From: a virus
Strand: one strand, 5' to 3'
DNA: 31,918 nt
Virus record (IMG/VR): IMGVR_UViG_3300029319_000270
Span: 1 to 31,918 of that record
The translations under genes were made by a program, and so were the position numbers. Below, piece after piece: positions 1-10,300 of this stretch (the stretch's first letter is position 1; each line of letters opens with the position of its first letter). Under the pieces are notes generated by a model. The model saw nothing but the letters and a program-made list of their open reading frames with translations, did not search any database and was not told the origin of the DNA.

Positions 1-1155
1 GGAGGTGCTGGTTGGAACCAATTACAAGAGGAACCAGACGTAATTATCACTCCTCCATTGATTGATTCGGGAAAACAGGCAACCGTGAAGACAACTTTTA
101 GTGCAGGTGTACTAACTGCGGTAGAAATTGAACGCGGAGGTAGCGGTTATGACGAAAATAATCTTCCAAAACTCTGGATTCGCAATAATTACAAGAAAAA
201 AGACGAAGTTTTTACAAATGCTGCGTATGATCCGACATTTACACAAAGAAATGAAGAAATTATGAGTTCATTTCCGAAACCTCAGTTCACTGAGATCGAT
301 GAAACCTTCATGAAAGCGTTAGATCCGACTACTTACAACAGATTATTGGAATTAGGCATTCCAGAAGAGAGAATAAATGAAATAATTCGACAAAATCAGG
401 CAACTTTGCAACAATTACCTCAAAATGTTGCTCCAGAGATGTCTTCTAGCGATATTCAAGCACTAGATGACGCATATCAACAAGTTTTACAGTCATCTAC
501 CAACGTTTCTCGTGAACCTACAGTAGAAATCAAGTTAGATAACGATAGAAGACGCATTTCCGTGATGCCACAACGTAAATATTCATCAAATGCGACTGAA
601 CCATTGCGTGAAATTGTAGAAACTACTTATGACCTGAGTTTTTTAGACAAAGATCAGTATATTGACTCATCTATGAAGCAAGTATTGATTGAAGAACTTG
701 AAAGAACTAAAGCGGAACGCAGTCAATCGATTGATGATGTTACACAAACCTCCATTCCAGAGGTAAGTAACTTTAAAGAAAGTTTTGTTGAGACAGTACA
801 AGGGTCATTTACGGAATTACCTGCTGCGTCAACCAATACTAAATACTTTATGACACAATACCGTGCGGATACCGCAAAAGAAACCACACTGAACGTAACA
901 TTGTCTATGAATCCCGTAAATACAGGATGTGCACATTTTACATGTAATGCACCTGCGGGATCTACTGGTGGAACCGCAAGTGACGGACAAGGTGGAACAG
1001 TAACTACTAACTACACCATGTCAGGTCTTTTAGGACCAGGTTGTAAGGCATGGACTGCAAGCGGAAGTTTGCGAATGTTCCATGATCTTAGTTCAGCTGC
1101 AGTTCAAGCAGCAGACGCGGGAGAAGCATACGGTAATCCTTTCCAAATAACGTAA
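1..1155 (+). CDS. Unrecognised phage structural protein, C-terminal part (5' end outside window)
   Basis: The frame is open from base 1, so the gene starts upstream and 384 residues are visible. I do not recognise the family. Seen: one GSGY-type beta repeat near the visible start (about bases 40-180, with GGSGYDENNLPKLWI), the same repeat that recurs in the giant protein and gp8. A middle region rich in Gln, Glu, Asp and Ser (about bases 240-780) looks helical and hydrophilic. The compact C-terminus carries three Cys at bases 928, 943 and 1042 (GCAHFTC and GPGCKAW) and then an Ala-rich segment. No signal peptide or membrane segment is visible. Position directly before the PAAR protein and the wedge genes suggests a tail or baseplate component. 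In T4 relatives hub genes such as gene 5 lie in this neighbourhood, but I see no lysozyme or gp5 needle signature, so that identity is not claimed. Its stop overlaps the next start by one base. Confidence 0.6.
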   Translation, partial: GGAGWNQLQEEPDVIITPPLIDSGKQATVKTTFSAGVLTAVEIERGGSGYDENNLPKLWIRNNYKKKDEVFTNAAYDPTFTQRNEEIMSSFPKPQFTEIDETFMKALDPTTYNRLLELGIPEERINEIIRQNQATLQQLPQNVAPEMSSSDIQALDDAYQQVLQSSTNVSREPTVEIKLDNDRRRISVMPQRKYSSNATEPLREIVETTYDLSFLDKDQYIDSSMKQVLIEELERTKAERSQSIDDVTQTSIPEVSNFKESFVETVQGSFTELPAASTNTKYFMTQYRADTAKETTLNVTLSMNPVNTGCAHFTCNAPAGSTGGTASDGQGGTVTTNYTMSGLLGPGCKAWTASGSLRMFHDLSSAAVQAADAGEAYGNPFQIT

Positions 1156-1700
1156 TGGCAGCAGGTACAGGAGCAGCACTCTATATGGGTAGTGACAGTG
1201 GTCACGGAGTCGGGGTTGGTGCATCGCATCATCCTGGCTTAGGTGGTGGTGTGTTACCTAATTGTCCACATCCATCACTTAGTCCTACAGTTAATCCTAG
1301 ACCCGTAAATTCTATGGATGCTACAACCATCTGGCCACCGCATCCGCAATTACCTGCGGGACCTTATCTAAGGACTGTTATTATCAATGGTCAACTACCA
1401 ATTATTGATCAGGATATTCTTACACCTCATCCTACACCTACACAGCATACAACAACGTCTGTTGGGTTTAAATGTTTTACCGTGCGTAACACACCCGCCT
1501 GGTGGTGTACAGTAGGGACTGCAGGTGGTAGAGAAGCAGCAGCAGGTCATGCAAGAAAACTTTTTGCTACAAGTAAGACTGTTTGGATTAATGGTCGTCG
1601 AGCAGGTAGGTTCGGAGACCCACTGGGTAATAATACAACCCCATTCCCCTGTAACTCTAAAGTTACGGGATGTTCACCTAATGTATTTGTTGGAGTTTAA
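1155..1700 (+). CDS. PAAR-like baseplate spike-tip protein
   Basis: 181 residues. PAAR proteins form a small metal-stabilised cone capping the central tail or T6SS spike that first contacts the cell envelope; T4 gp5.4 is the phage example. Seen: Gly/His-rich N-terminus (GHGVGVGASHHPG), Cys-Pro-His at about residue 37, then a PAAR-like unit near the end: KTVWINGRRAGRFGD followed by PFPCNSKVTGCSPNVFVGV. This resembles the family pattern of a T-V-x-I-N-G strand, A-R-x-G-D turn, Cys, and closing S-P-x-V-x-V-G. Multiple His and Cys residues could supply the buried metal site. There is no C-terminal effector extension, so this is a bare tip. The start ATG overlaps the preceding stop (TAATG) and has no good Shine-Dalgarno, suggesting translational coupling. 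A longer Pro/Thr-rich central stretch (about residues 45-95) is not typical of minimal PAAR proteins. Confidence 0.78.
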   Translation: MAAGTGAALYMGSDSGHGVGVGASHHPGLGGGVLPNCPHPSLSPTVNPRPVNSMDATTIWPPHPQLPAGPYLRTVIINGQLPIIDQDILTPHPTPTQHTTTSVGFKCFTVRNTPAWWCTVGTAGGREAAAGHARKLFATSKTVWINGRRAGRFGDPLGNNTTPFPCNSKVTGCSPNVFVGV

Positions 1701-1702
1701 TT

Positions 1703-1846
1703 ATGGCAACTAAAAATAGATCTTTTATGAGTGGAGGAGTTGATTCGACACCAAAAAAGACACGTCAAGGACGTGGGTCGCACACAAAATACAGTGCAAC
1801 ATCTAAAAATAGAGCAAAAAAGAAATATCGGGGTCAAGGTCGCTAA
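1703..1846 (+). CDS. Small, very basic protein of 47 residues
   Basis: ATG at 1703 is preceded by GGAG at 1692-1695 with 7-nt spacing, one of the few clear ribosome binding sites here, and the frame closes with TAA at 1844-1846. The product starts MATKNRSFMSGG and ends KNRAKKKYRGQGR. About a third of its residues are Lys or Arg, with almost no acidic or large hydrophobic residues, so it is probably disordered and binds something acidic (nucleic acid or a protein surface). It sits between the PAAR gene and gp25. I believe similar tiny basic proteins occur at this place in marine T4-like phages, but I know no function. The strong Shine-Dalgarno, exact fit in the gap and biased composition support it as a real gene. 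Possible roles, all inference: assembly factor for the spike, or a late regulatory peptide. Confidence 0.72.
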   Translation: MATKNRSFMSGGVDSTPKKTRQGRGSHTKYSATSKNRAKKKYRGQGR

Positions 1847-1849
1847 ATA
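1843..1849 (+). promoter_or_regulatory. Putative T4-type late promoter (CTAAATA) before gp25
   Basis: CTAAATA overlaps the stop codon of the small basic gene and lies 22 nt before the gp25 ATG. It resembles the T4 late consensus TATAAATA recognised with the phage late sigma factor. The same kind of box occurs at the same relative place before the genes at 24154 and 29578. AT-rich DNA gives chance matches, so the evidence is the repeated position, not the motif alone. Confidence 0.45.
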
Positions 1850-1871
1850 ATACAGGACAATTCCTGTATTA
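1848..1871 (+). promoter_or_regulatory. Perfect hairpin at the gp25 translation start
   Basis: A 10-bp perfect inverted repeat (taatacagga / tcctgtatta) with a 4-nt loop (caat) occupies 1848-1857 and 1862-1871 and ends on the base before the gp25 ATG. The left arm contains the only Shine-Dalgarno-like AGGA (1854-1857). There is no T-tract after it, so a rho-independent terminator is unlikely. It could instead damp gp25 initiation on read-through transcripts, mark an RNA-processing site, or be an operator at the overlapping promoter-like box. Confidence 0.55.
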
Positions 1872-2291
1872 ATGGCATTAAAACCCGTAACTGGCACTTC
1901 TTTTAAAAAATCCCGATCATTTAAGGATATCGGGATGAATTTTCGTTTGAATGCAAACACTAAGGACGTTGCTTCAGTGATAAATGATAACGCTATTAAA
2001 CAATCTATCAGAAACTTAATTTTAACAGTTCCTGGTGAGAAACCTTTTCAACCTTCTATCGGATCTCGTATTTCCGAACTCTTATTTGAACCACTTGATA
2101 ATTTTACTGCTGATGCTGTTCGACAAGAGGTAGTAAATACCATTGAACAGTATGAACCTAGAGTAACACTCGCTAGGGTGAATGTTAGAATGAATTTTGT
2201 TAACAACAGTTTTAATGTAGAGGTTGTATACAAAATTGTGGGACTGCCAACCGTAGAAACTATTGAGTTCGTTCTTAAGAGACCAGAATAA
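1872..2291 (+). CDS. 25: Baseplate wedge protein gp25 (GPW/gp25 family)
   Basis: 139 residues, close to the 132 of T4 gp25. In T4-like phages gp25 sits in the inner baseplate, helps join wedges to the hub and tube, and is thought to nucleate sheath polymerisation; T6SS TssE is the bacterial counterpart. Seen: N-terminal KSRSFKDIGMNF leading into NANTKDVASVINDNAIKQSIRNLI, the typical conserved helix, then VPGEKPFQPSIGSRI with the family G-E-x-P-F-x-P motif. The diagnostic Glu-Pro-Arg triad is at residues 95-97 (YEPRV), followed by the closing beta hairpin. All conserved parts are present, so the protein should be functional. The start lies directly after a perfect hairpin and 22 nt after a late-promoter-like box. 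The stop overlaps the gp6 ATG by one base. Confidence 0.96.
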   Translation: MALKPVTGTSFKKSRSFKDIGMNFRLNANTKDVASVINDNAIKQSIRNLILTVPGEKPFQPSIGSRISELLFEPLDNFTADAVRQEVVNTIEQYEPRVTLARVNVRMNFVNNSFNVEVVYKIVGLPTVETIEFVLKRPE

Positions 2292-4312
2292 TGCAACCAA
2301 ATAACCTAACAGCATTAAATTTCGAGGATATCAAAGCCTCGATCAAATCATACCTCAGAACAAGGTCAGAATTTACCGATTATGACTTTGAAGGGTCTTC
2401 ATTATCCTATCTGATCGATACTTTAGCTTATAACAGCTATTATAGTGCTTTTAATGCCAATATGTCGATGAATGAGGCATTTTTGCCATCGGCAACTGTT
2501 AGAGACAATATTGTTAATATCGCAAAACTGTTAAATTACGTTCCACGCTCTATTGTTTCGGCAAAAGGGTGTCTAAAACTGTCTGTACAGACAAATGCAG
2601 CAAATGGAGTGTATCCTTCAAGCGTAACTCTTGCTAAAGGTGCTATTGCAACTGGTGGCAACTACGTTTTCAATATTTTAGAGTCAGTCACATCTACAGT
2701 CAACACTTCTACTGGTATTGCGGAGTTTGATAACGTAATGATTAGTGAAGGTAGTATTGTAAACTTCTCATACACTGTAAATACCTTCTCATCACAGGTT
2801 TATAAGATTCCTTCAGAAGATGCTGATATTGCAACCTTAACAGTTCGAGTAAAACAAAATGAATCATCTACAAGCTCCGACTTATACAGTCGTGTAGATA
2901 CAATCACTGATTTAACTGCAACAACTCGTGCATATTTCATTTCTGAAGGCGAAGACATGCGTTATGAAGTTAAGTTTGGTGATAACACAGCAGGTAGAGC
3001 ACTTAATGATGGTGAAATCGTTCAATTAGAGTATTTGGTAACTGCAGGTGCAGAAGCGAACGAAGTTAGCAATTTTTCTTTCATAGGACAAATTACTGAT
3101 TCAAATAATGTTTCATATTCACCTTCAAATGTTACTTTAACGGTAAAAGATCGTTCTCAGTTAGGTGCTGCTGCAGAAAGTGTAGAATCTATCAAATATA
3201 ATGCACCAAGATACTACTCTGCACAATATCGTGCTGTAACTGCACAAGATTATGCTTTAATTACAAAAAGAGTATATGCTAACGCTGATTCTGTAGTTGC
3301 ATACGGTGGAGACAGTTTAAATCCTCCTGTATATGGAAAAGTTTATATTGCAATCAAAACTAAGACAGGATCTCTTCTAAATGACGCAACTAAGAAGACT
3401 ATTGCTGCAGATTTAAGAAAATATGCAATGGCATCGATTGATCCTGTTATTATTGATCCAGAAGACATTTATATCTACTTAAAAGTGTTTGCACAGTACG
3501 ATACTGCTACTGCATCTAATACTTCTGATATTAAAACAAATATTCAGAATGGTATTAATGATTGGGCAACACAAACTCAAATTAACAACTTTAACTCCAC
3601 ATTTAGATCTGGAGATTTTGAAAAAGCGGTTACTCTTTCTGATAATTCTGTCACTGACGTATCAATTCAACTTTCATTGTTGAGATACATTAGACCAGTT
3701 ACAAATCAGACAAATACTTACTGTATTGCGACTGGTGGTGATTTATATGATAGTAACCCCAGTAATAATGACGGAACTTGTAAAAAGGAACCAATTCTGT
3801 TATCAGGAACGTTTAGAACCTCTGACAGACCTGGTATTGATCAACAGTTTGAAGATGATGGTTTTGGTAATTTAAGAACATTCTATAACACTGGTAATAA
3901 AAAGGTTTATACAAACAATGCTGCTGGCACAGTAAATTACACTACTGGTGAGATATGCTTTGGTCCTGTTTCTATTATTGGTGCAGGTGTGAATGTTCCA
4001 ACATCAGGTGTTGCAATTACAGATGCTACAACTGGTGCAGGTAGTGTTACCGATGCAGATGTGCTTCCAACAGATTTATCAATTCCTGTTCTGTTTATTC
4101 CTGCTAACGTTTCAACAGTTCCTGCTTCAACACCAGGTACAATTATTAACATTATTAATCCAGAAGTAACAGTAGTTCCACTTGGTTCTACTCCACCTCC
4201 TACTATCCCACTAAATAGTTTGACACCTGCAGTATTCAATACTACTCCTACAACTTTAACTGTAGCAGATATTGGAAATGCTGGTAATTTAACCGACACA
4301 TCCTGTTTCTAA
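2291..4312 (+). CDS. 6: Baseplate wedge protein gp6 (Baseplate_J-like)
   Basis: 673 residues; T4 gp6 has 660. gp6 dimers form the continuous inner ring of the T4 baseplate and couple tail-fibre sensing to sheath contraction. Seen: N-terminus NFEDIKASIKSYLRTRSEFTDYDFEGSSLSYLIDTLAYNSYY, the hallmark of this family. It continues with FLPSATVRDNIVNIAKLLNYVPRS and a central APRYYSAQYRAVTAQDYALI, typical of gp6/Baseplate_J proteins in which a mature protein recruits neighbours. After about residue 500 the sequence passes through CxxxGGDLYDS (residue 480 region) and an FEDDGFGNLRTF segment. It ends in about 140 Thr/Pro/Val-rich residues of low complexity (VPASTPGTI, STPPPTIPLNS). The stop-start overlap with gp25 indicates coupled translation. 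No strong Shine-Dalgarno is visible. Confidence 0.95.
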   Translation: MQPNNLTALNFEDIKASIKSYLRTRSEFTDYDFEGSSLSYLIDTLAYNSYYSAFNANMSMNEAFLPSATVRDNIVNIAKLLNYVPRSIVSAKGCLKLSVQTNAANGVYPSSVTLAKGAIATGGNYVFNILESVTSTVNTSTGIAEFDNVMISEGSIVNFSYTVNTFSSQVYKIPSEDADIATLTVRVKQNESSTSSDLYSRVDTITDLTATTRAYFISEGEDMRYEVKFGDNTAGRALNDGEIVQLEYLVTAGAEANEVSNFSFIGQITDSNNVSYSPSNVTLTVKDRSQLGAAAESVESIKYNAPRYYSAQYRAVTAQDYALITKRVYANADSVVAYGGDSLNPPVYGKVYIAIKTKTGSLLNDATKKTIAADLRKYAMASIDPVIIDPEDIYIYLKVFAQYDTATASNTSDIKTNIQNGINDWATQTQINNFNSTFRSGDFEKAVTLSDNSVTDVSIQLSLLRYIRPVTNQTNTYCIATGGDLYDSNPSNNDGTCKKEPILLSGTFRTSDRPGIDQQFEDDGFGNLRTFYNTGNKKVYTNNAAGTVNYTTGEICFGPVSIIGAGVNVPTSGVAITDATTGAGSVTDADVLPTDLSIPVLFIPANVSTVPASTPGTIINIINPEVTVVPLGSTPPPTIPLNSLTPAVFNTTPTTLTVADIGNAGNLTDTSCF

Positions 4313-4318
4313 GTGTAG

Positions 4319-7300
4319 ATGAATATCAATAAAGTCTCACAGTCGATTGTAAATCAGACTCCTGCCTTTGTTGAGAACGATTATCCATTATTCAATAAAT
4401 TTATTGAGTATTACTATCGCTCTCAAGAGAAGACAGGTTTAGGTCAAAATATTCTCAACGAATTTTTACAATACCTCGATATCGATAAACTGAATATCGA
4501 TGTATTAGATGGTGCTACGAAAGTTGTAGAATCATTCACGACAACTGATGATGAAATTGTTGTAGAAAGTGTTGATCAGTTTTTAGAGAATGATGGATCA
4601 GTATTAATCGGTAATGAGGTAATATATTACGAAAAAACCACTCATGCACCAAATATTGCATTGAGTCCTGGTATTTCATACGAACAGGTAAAATTAAAGT
4701 GGACAAATCTTGCAAGTCCTATTGATTCTTTTGATGATTCTACAACTGCTTTTAATTTAACCTCTCAAGACAGTCCTATTGCTGCACCTTCAGCACAACA
4801 TCTTATTGTGTCTTTGTATGGTAAAGTATTAGTTCCAAATATTGATTATACAATTTCTGGAACACAAATTGTCTTTACTACTGCACCTAGAACAAGAATA
4901 CCTGCAGATGATGCTTCTTCAACCTACATTACATACTTAAGTGGTTTTGTAGAAAATCCAATCGTAGGTATTGATAATTTATCAAGTGCATTTGGTGGAG
5001 GAAAGACACAATTTACAATAACAAGAAATGGTACTAGATATGAACCAGTAGCAGATGAATATATTCTTGCAGTTTACGATAATCGTCTTTTAGTTCCTAA
5101 AGTTGACTTCTTTCTTGATGGTGACCAGTTTATTTTCTTAACTGCACCTCTAAACGGTCGTTTTCTTTCTTTATACTCTATTGAAGCACCGATCCCTTCA
5201 TTTGGTTCTAATGCTGTTGGTTATTCTCGTGTTAATGATGCAGGTGAGTTAACTAGCGTTTCAATAAACGCAAATGGTAGTAATTATAGATTTGAATATC
5301 CTCCTCAAGTGTCAGTAAACTCTGATGCAGGTAGTGGTGCGTCTGTAAGTAGTTTAGTTAATGGTATTAAGACAATATCATTAATTGATGGTGGTAAAGG
5401 TTACAGTGAAACCAATCCTCCCATTGTTCAAGTTCAAACTCCTACTAAACCAGGTTCTACAGCAGCAGTATTAAAGGCAACCGTTTCTAACGGTGCTGTA
5501 TCGGGTCTAGAAGTCCTTACTTCTGGTTCTGGGTATACATTTACCCCTAGAATCACTTTTAGGCAACCAGGCGGTGCTACACTAGGCACATGCCCTATTG
5601 TAAATGGTCAAGTAGTAGGAACTATTCCTATCACTGATGGTGGATTCGGATATACTACTGTTCCTACAGTTTATATCGATGAACCAACTGGAGTTAACGG
5701 TATTAGGGCAGCTTTAGAAGCAGTTTTAACTGATGGTGTAATTACATCAATCAATATCCTCAATGCAGGTCAAGGATATGAAACTACTCCTAGAATTGCT
5801 GTAATAGATCCTGTAGGTGCTCAAGTTCTTGAGACTACAGTTGATAATGACGGAAGAGTTATTGGAATCGAACTTTTAAATGGTGGTAGTGGATTTGATG
5901 ATATTCCTTCTGTTTATATCGTAGATAGTAGAACTGATGGACAAGGAAACTATGCAGGTGGAACTGGAGCAACTGCAACTGCTGCTATATTCAATGGTCA
6001 GATTACTGATATTAACGTAACTGCATTTGGTACTGGATATAGTCAAACTTCACCACCTAAAGTTGTAATTCAAAGTCCTCCAGAAGCAAGAGCATCTGCT
6101 GAGATTGGTTTAAACGAAGTTACTGGTTTTACAGTAAATCAAAAAGGAACGGGATATAGTAAAGCAAAATTTATTGGATGTGCTAGAGCAGCAAGTGGTA
6201 TTACCGATTATACTGAAGATGGTAATGCAGTATTCACAAATAATACTATTGCAGCAACTGGTGCTGTAGATGCGTCTGTAAAATGCCTTGATGCACTATT
6301 TGTTAAGAGATTACTAGACAAATATACAGAACAATACCTACCTGATGTTCCAGAACTTGATTACAAGAAAATTGATGTAAGAACATCAATTAAGACAATT
6401 AAAGACTTCTACATGGCTAAAGGAACCTCCTTTAGTATCAGTTATCTGTTTAAGTTACTTTATGGTGAGCAAGTAAGTATATCTTATCCTAAAGATCAAA
6501 TTATCAAACCATCTGCTGCAACATGGTCTATTGACACCATTTTGCGTGCAACTTTAGTCAGTGGAAATCCTGTTGACATCAGAGATGGTTTATTGACTCA
6601 AGATGCAGATATTGCAGATCCTAATATTAAAGCAGCGAGTGCTTTAGTTGAAAACTATATTTCTATTAAAACTTCTGATGTAGAAATTTTTGAATTAGTA
6701 TTATCAGAAGAAACTATCAATGGAACGTTTGTTGTTCCTTATAAAACAAAATTAGCAGAACCTCTCAACACAACTGAGTCCATTATTACTGTTGACTCTA
6801 CTATTGGTTGGCCAGAGAGAAATGGTGAGTTTATTATTGGTGGAACTGAGGTTGTTCAGTATAAAGAGAAATCATTAAACCAGTTTATTGAGTGTACTCG
6901 TTCTGTAAACAATATTGTAGAAGATTGGGATTCTGCTACAGAAGTAGCGTCTAGTTTCCAAGTTTTTGTTAATAAAGGAACTCCTCAAGAAGTTGTTTTA
7001 AAAGTTGTTGGTATTGTTGATGCACAACAGACAACTTTAACCGATACTGGTTCATATTACTTACCTGGTGATAAATTAACTGTTTCTAAGTTAGGTGGAA
7101 CAGGAATTTCTCCTGAGTTAACAACTTGGTTGTATAATGTTAAAAAGTTAATTTCAGTAACTGATATTTCATATGGTGGTGTTAATAATCAATCTGCAAC
7201 TGTAACTTGTTCTAATCCACATGGTCTTTTAGTTGGAGATCAGGTTACAATTTATGGTGCTAACCCAATTCTGTTCAATGGCACATTTGAAGTAACATCT

Positions 7301-10300
7301 AGAGATAGTACTACTGTATTCCAGTATCAATTACCTCAACCAGCAACAGTTGTTCCTCAAGGTAATATTCTAGTATCTGTTGACTTGAATAAAGGTAAAT
7401 CTGATGATACGCCAGTATTAAATTCTATTGGACCTTATACAACTAACGTTCAAAACTCATTCTTTAATACAGAATACGTTTATGTTGCTTCTACAGGTAT
7501 TCCTAACTACAAGATCGGACCTTTTCCTGGTTCTGCTCTTCTTCCTGGCAACCAACGTAAATTAAACAGATTTCCTCTTACACCTGTTACTATATCTACA
7601 AAAAACACTATCAATCCTGGTCCTATTGGAACTTGGGTAAATGGTGTATCAATTTGGTCTTACAAGTCTAGTATCAAGAAAACATTTGGTGCTGTAACTT
7701 CGATTGATATTACAAACGCAGGTTCTGGATATGATGCTGCATCTCCTCCAAATATTACTATCTCTGGTGGTAGTGGAACTGGAGCAACTGCATCTGTTGT
7801 TGTTAACGGTTCTATCTCTGAAATCACAGTTACAAACGGAGGTTCTGGGTATACATCTTCTCCTCTAGTTTCTATTGTTGGTGGAGGCGGTTCTGGTGCT
7901 GCTGCAACTGCAATTATTACTAAAGGTGTTGTATCTAGAATCTTAATTAATGATGGTGGAACAGGATATACATCACAACCTTCAATCACTATTGTTGGTG
8001 GTGGTGGACTTGGTGCGACAGGCACAGCAAACGTTAGAGGTCCTATTCAATCTATTGCTGTAAGTAGTGGAGGTTCTTCATATACATCTAAACCTAGTGT
8101 TGTTCTAAGTTCTGGTTCTGGTGCTGTAGCACAAGCGATTGTACAGAATGGTCGTATCATTTCTATCGCTATTATCTCTGCAGGTTCTGGATATACCACT
8201 GCACCTACAATTTCAATTCAAGGTGAAGGTTTTGGTGCTGTTGCAAGAGCAACTATTGATGTTGATGGTGAAAATGCAGGTAGAGTTACTGGTATTACAA
8301 TCATTAACAGAGGTATTGGATATACACAGGGAACAACAATTATTAATTTGACTTCAGTTGGTCAAGATGCTGCGTTTAATGCTAATGTATTTGAGTGGAC
8401 ATATAACTTACAAGAAACATCCACTTTAGATGCTGCTAAGGGTGGAGTGTTTGAAGGGTTTAATGCACAGTATGGTGGAGAATATGCACACCCATCTAAT
8501 CCTCAAACTTTAAGATATATTCTTGGTGACAACTTATTTAAGAATACACAACAGCAAATCAAAGAACAGGAAGATCAATTAGTTCACTCTCCTATTATTG
8601 GATGGGCATTTGATGGTAACCCAATCTACGGTCCTTATGGTTACTCTGATCCTACTGATCAAAACTCTTCGATTGCAAGATTGAATACTTCATATCGTTT
8701 AAAGACAGAACTTGTATATGATGCAAATACAAACCCATATCCTGTAAGAACTGCAGGTCCTCTTCTTACTGCAGAAGCAGCAGGTAGATTTGTTGAAGAT
8801 TATGAATATATTTTCAGTTTAGGTGATCTTGACCAGTACAATGGTCGTTTCTGTAAAACACCCGAATATCCTACAGGTAGATATTGTTACTTCGTTACTA
8901 TTGACACTACAGAAGATGGTAACCCACTTTTCCCATATATTCTCGGTCCTAGTTTTAACTCTGTTGTTGATAGTTGGAATCTAAATGCAGACGCTGTTCA
9001 GCAAAATATTCCTACTGGTGTTGTTAGATATCGTGATCCTTATGAGAACGTTGATATTGACGTTGAGAGGGCACCAAATGCCTCTACAAACGCTCTAACT
9101 ACCGAAGATGGAGATTTACTCCTATTTGAGATAGAAGACGAAGATAGAAGCGGTGTGATCGATCAAGCAGAGATTGATGATCCTGATCAAATCTTTGAAG
9201 AATCACCTTTACAACTTTTCGATTACTTCCCTAAAGTTAAACTTGATTCTAAGGTTGATATTGAAGTTGAAACTATTACTAAATTTGAAGATGCTTCTGT
9301 AACTGGATTTACTATTGAAAACCCAGGTGTATCTTATCAGGTTGATGACCGTTTAATATTTGATAACACTGGAACTGATGGAACAGGTGTATCTGCTCGT
9401 GTTTCAAGAATTGTTGGTGAAAGTGTTTTATCATACGGATTTGAAAATGTCAATGGTAATAACTTTGGTGTATTAAAAACTACTAATCCACATAACCTAG
9501 TTGCAGGTGATACTGTCTTTATTGACTATGAACCTATTATGAACAACACAAATAAAACATTTGTTGTTCGTCAATTTAAAGGTATTGAAGAAATTGTTGT
9601 AAATCAAACTGGTTCTGGATATAACAGTGATATTCCCCCAGTAATTACTATTGTTCCTAGAGATGGTGCAGGCACATCTGGTCATTTACAAGCAGTCGTA
9701 ACAAGTGTTGGTTCTATTGATACAGTTAATATCTTAAACTCTGGATCTGGTTACACACAAAATCCTCGTGTTATCTTATCACATCCTCAGATTTTTAAGA
9801 AGGCAGATTACTATGTGTCTAAGATTGAAAATCAAAATTATGTAAAAGTTAATGACGTAGTTGTTAACATCGATAAGGAAGTTTATATTTGCGGTATCAC
9901 TCAAGACGCAACTAATAATAAAGTTGGTTTTGTTGCAAAACTTTCTGCAACAGGTGTTAAAGAATGGGAGAAAACATTAGAAAGTACAGATGGAACTTAT
10001 TACACAGAATTCCAAAAACTTTATGTTGATGGCACTAGCATTTGGGTTGTTGGTAACAACAGACCAAATAGTTCTCTCCTTGATGCCTATAATCCTGATG
10101 TAATTCTTGCAAAATACACAGAGGCAGAAAATGGTCTAAGTGCTACGCTTAATTTACAGAAAGCATATGCAGGTATTTCTGGTGCAACTCGTGCAGATCA
10201 TGTAACTGCTCTTGAAAAATATTCTGACACTAGATTTATTATTGGTGGTTTTACTAATACTAACTCTGGTGCTCCTTATGATGCATATCTTGCTCTTGTT

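Noticed and set aside
1848-1871. Hairpin as a rho-independent terminator
   Set aside because: No T-tract follows the stem and the gp25 start codon comes immediately after, so termination is unlikely.
1697-1960. Open frame on the - strand across the small gene and the gp25 start
   Set aside because: It covers the Shine-Dalgarno-preceded basic gene and the conserved gp25 N-terminus on the + strand. It has no motif and no plausible promoter.
3937-4299. Long open frame on the - strand inside gp6 (120 codons)
   Set aside because: It lies entirely within a confident gp6 gene and its Val/Pro/Thr/Gly-rich product mirrors the repetitive codons of the + strand. No ribosome binding site or family motif was seen.
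7201-7230. Cys-Ser-Asn-Pro-His in the giant protein as a third copper site
   Set aside because: It belongs to a common 'NPHGLxxGDxVxI' beta unit, which recurs at about 9487 without Cys, and no upstream His strand or Met ligand of a cupredoxin is present.
7660-8025. Open frame on the - strand over GSGY block 2 (121 codons)
   Set aside because: The Pro/Glu/Val-rich repetitive product is the complement of the GGGG/GSGY codons, so it is a shadow of the repeat.
5218-8350. Repeated DNA as a CRISPR array or recent tandem duplication
   Set aside because: The repetition is at protein level with diverged codons and irregular unit length. There are no identical direct repeats with unique spacers.
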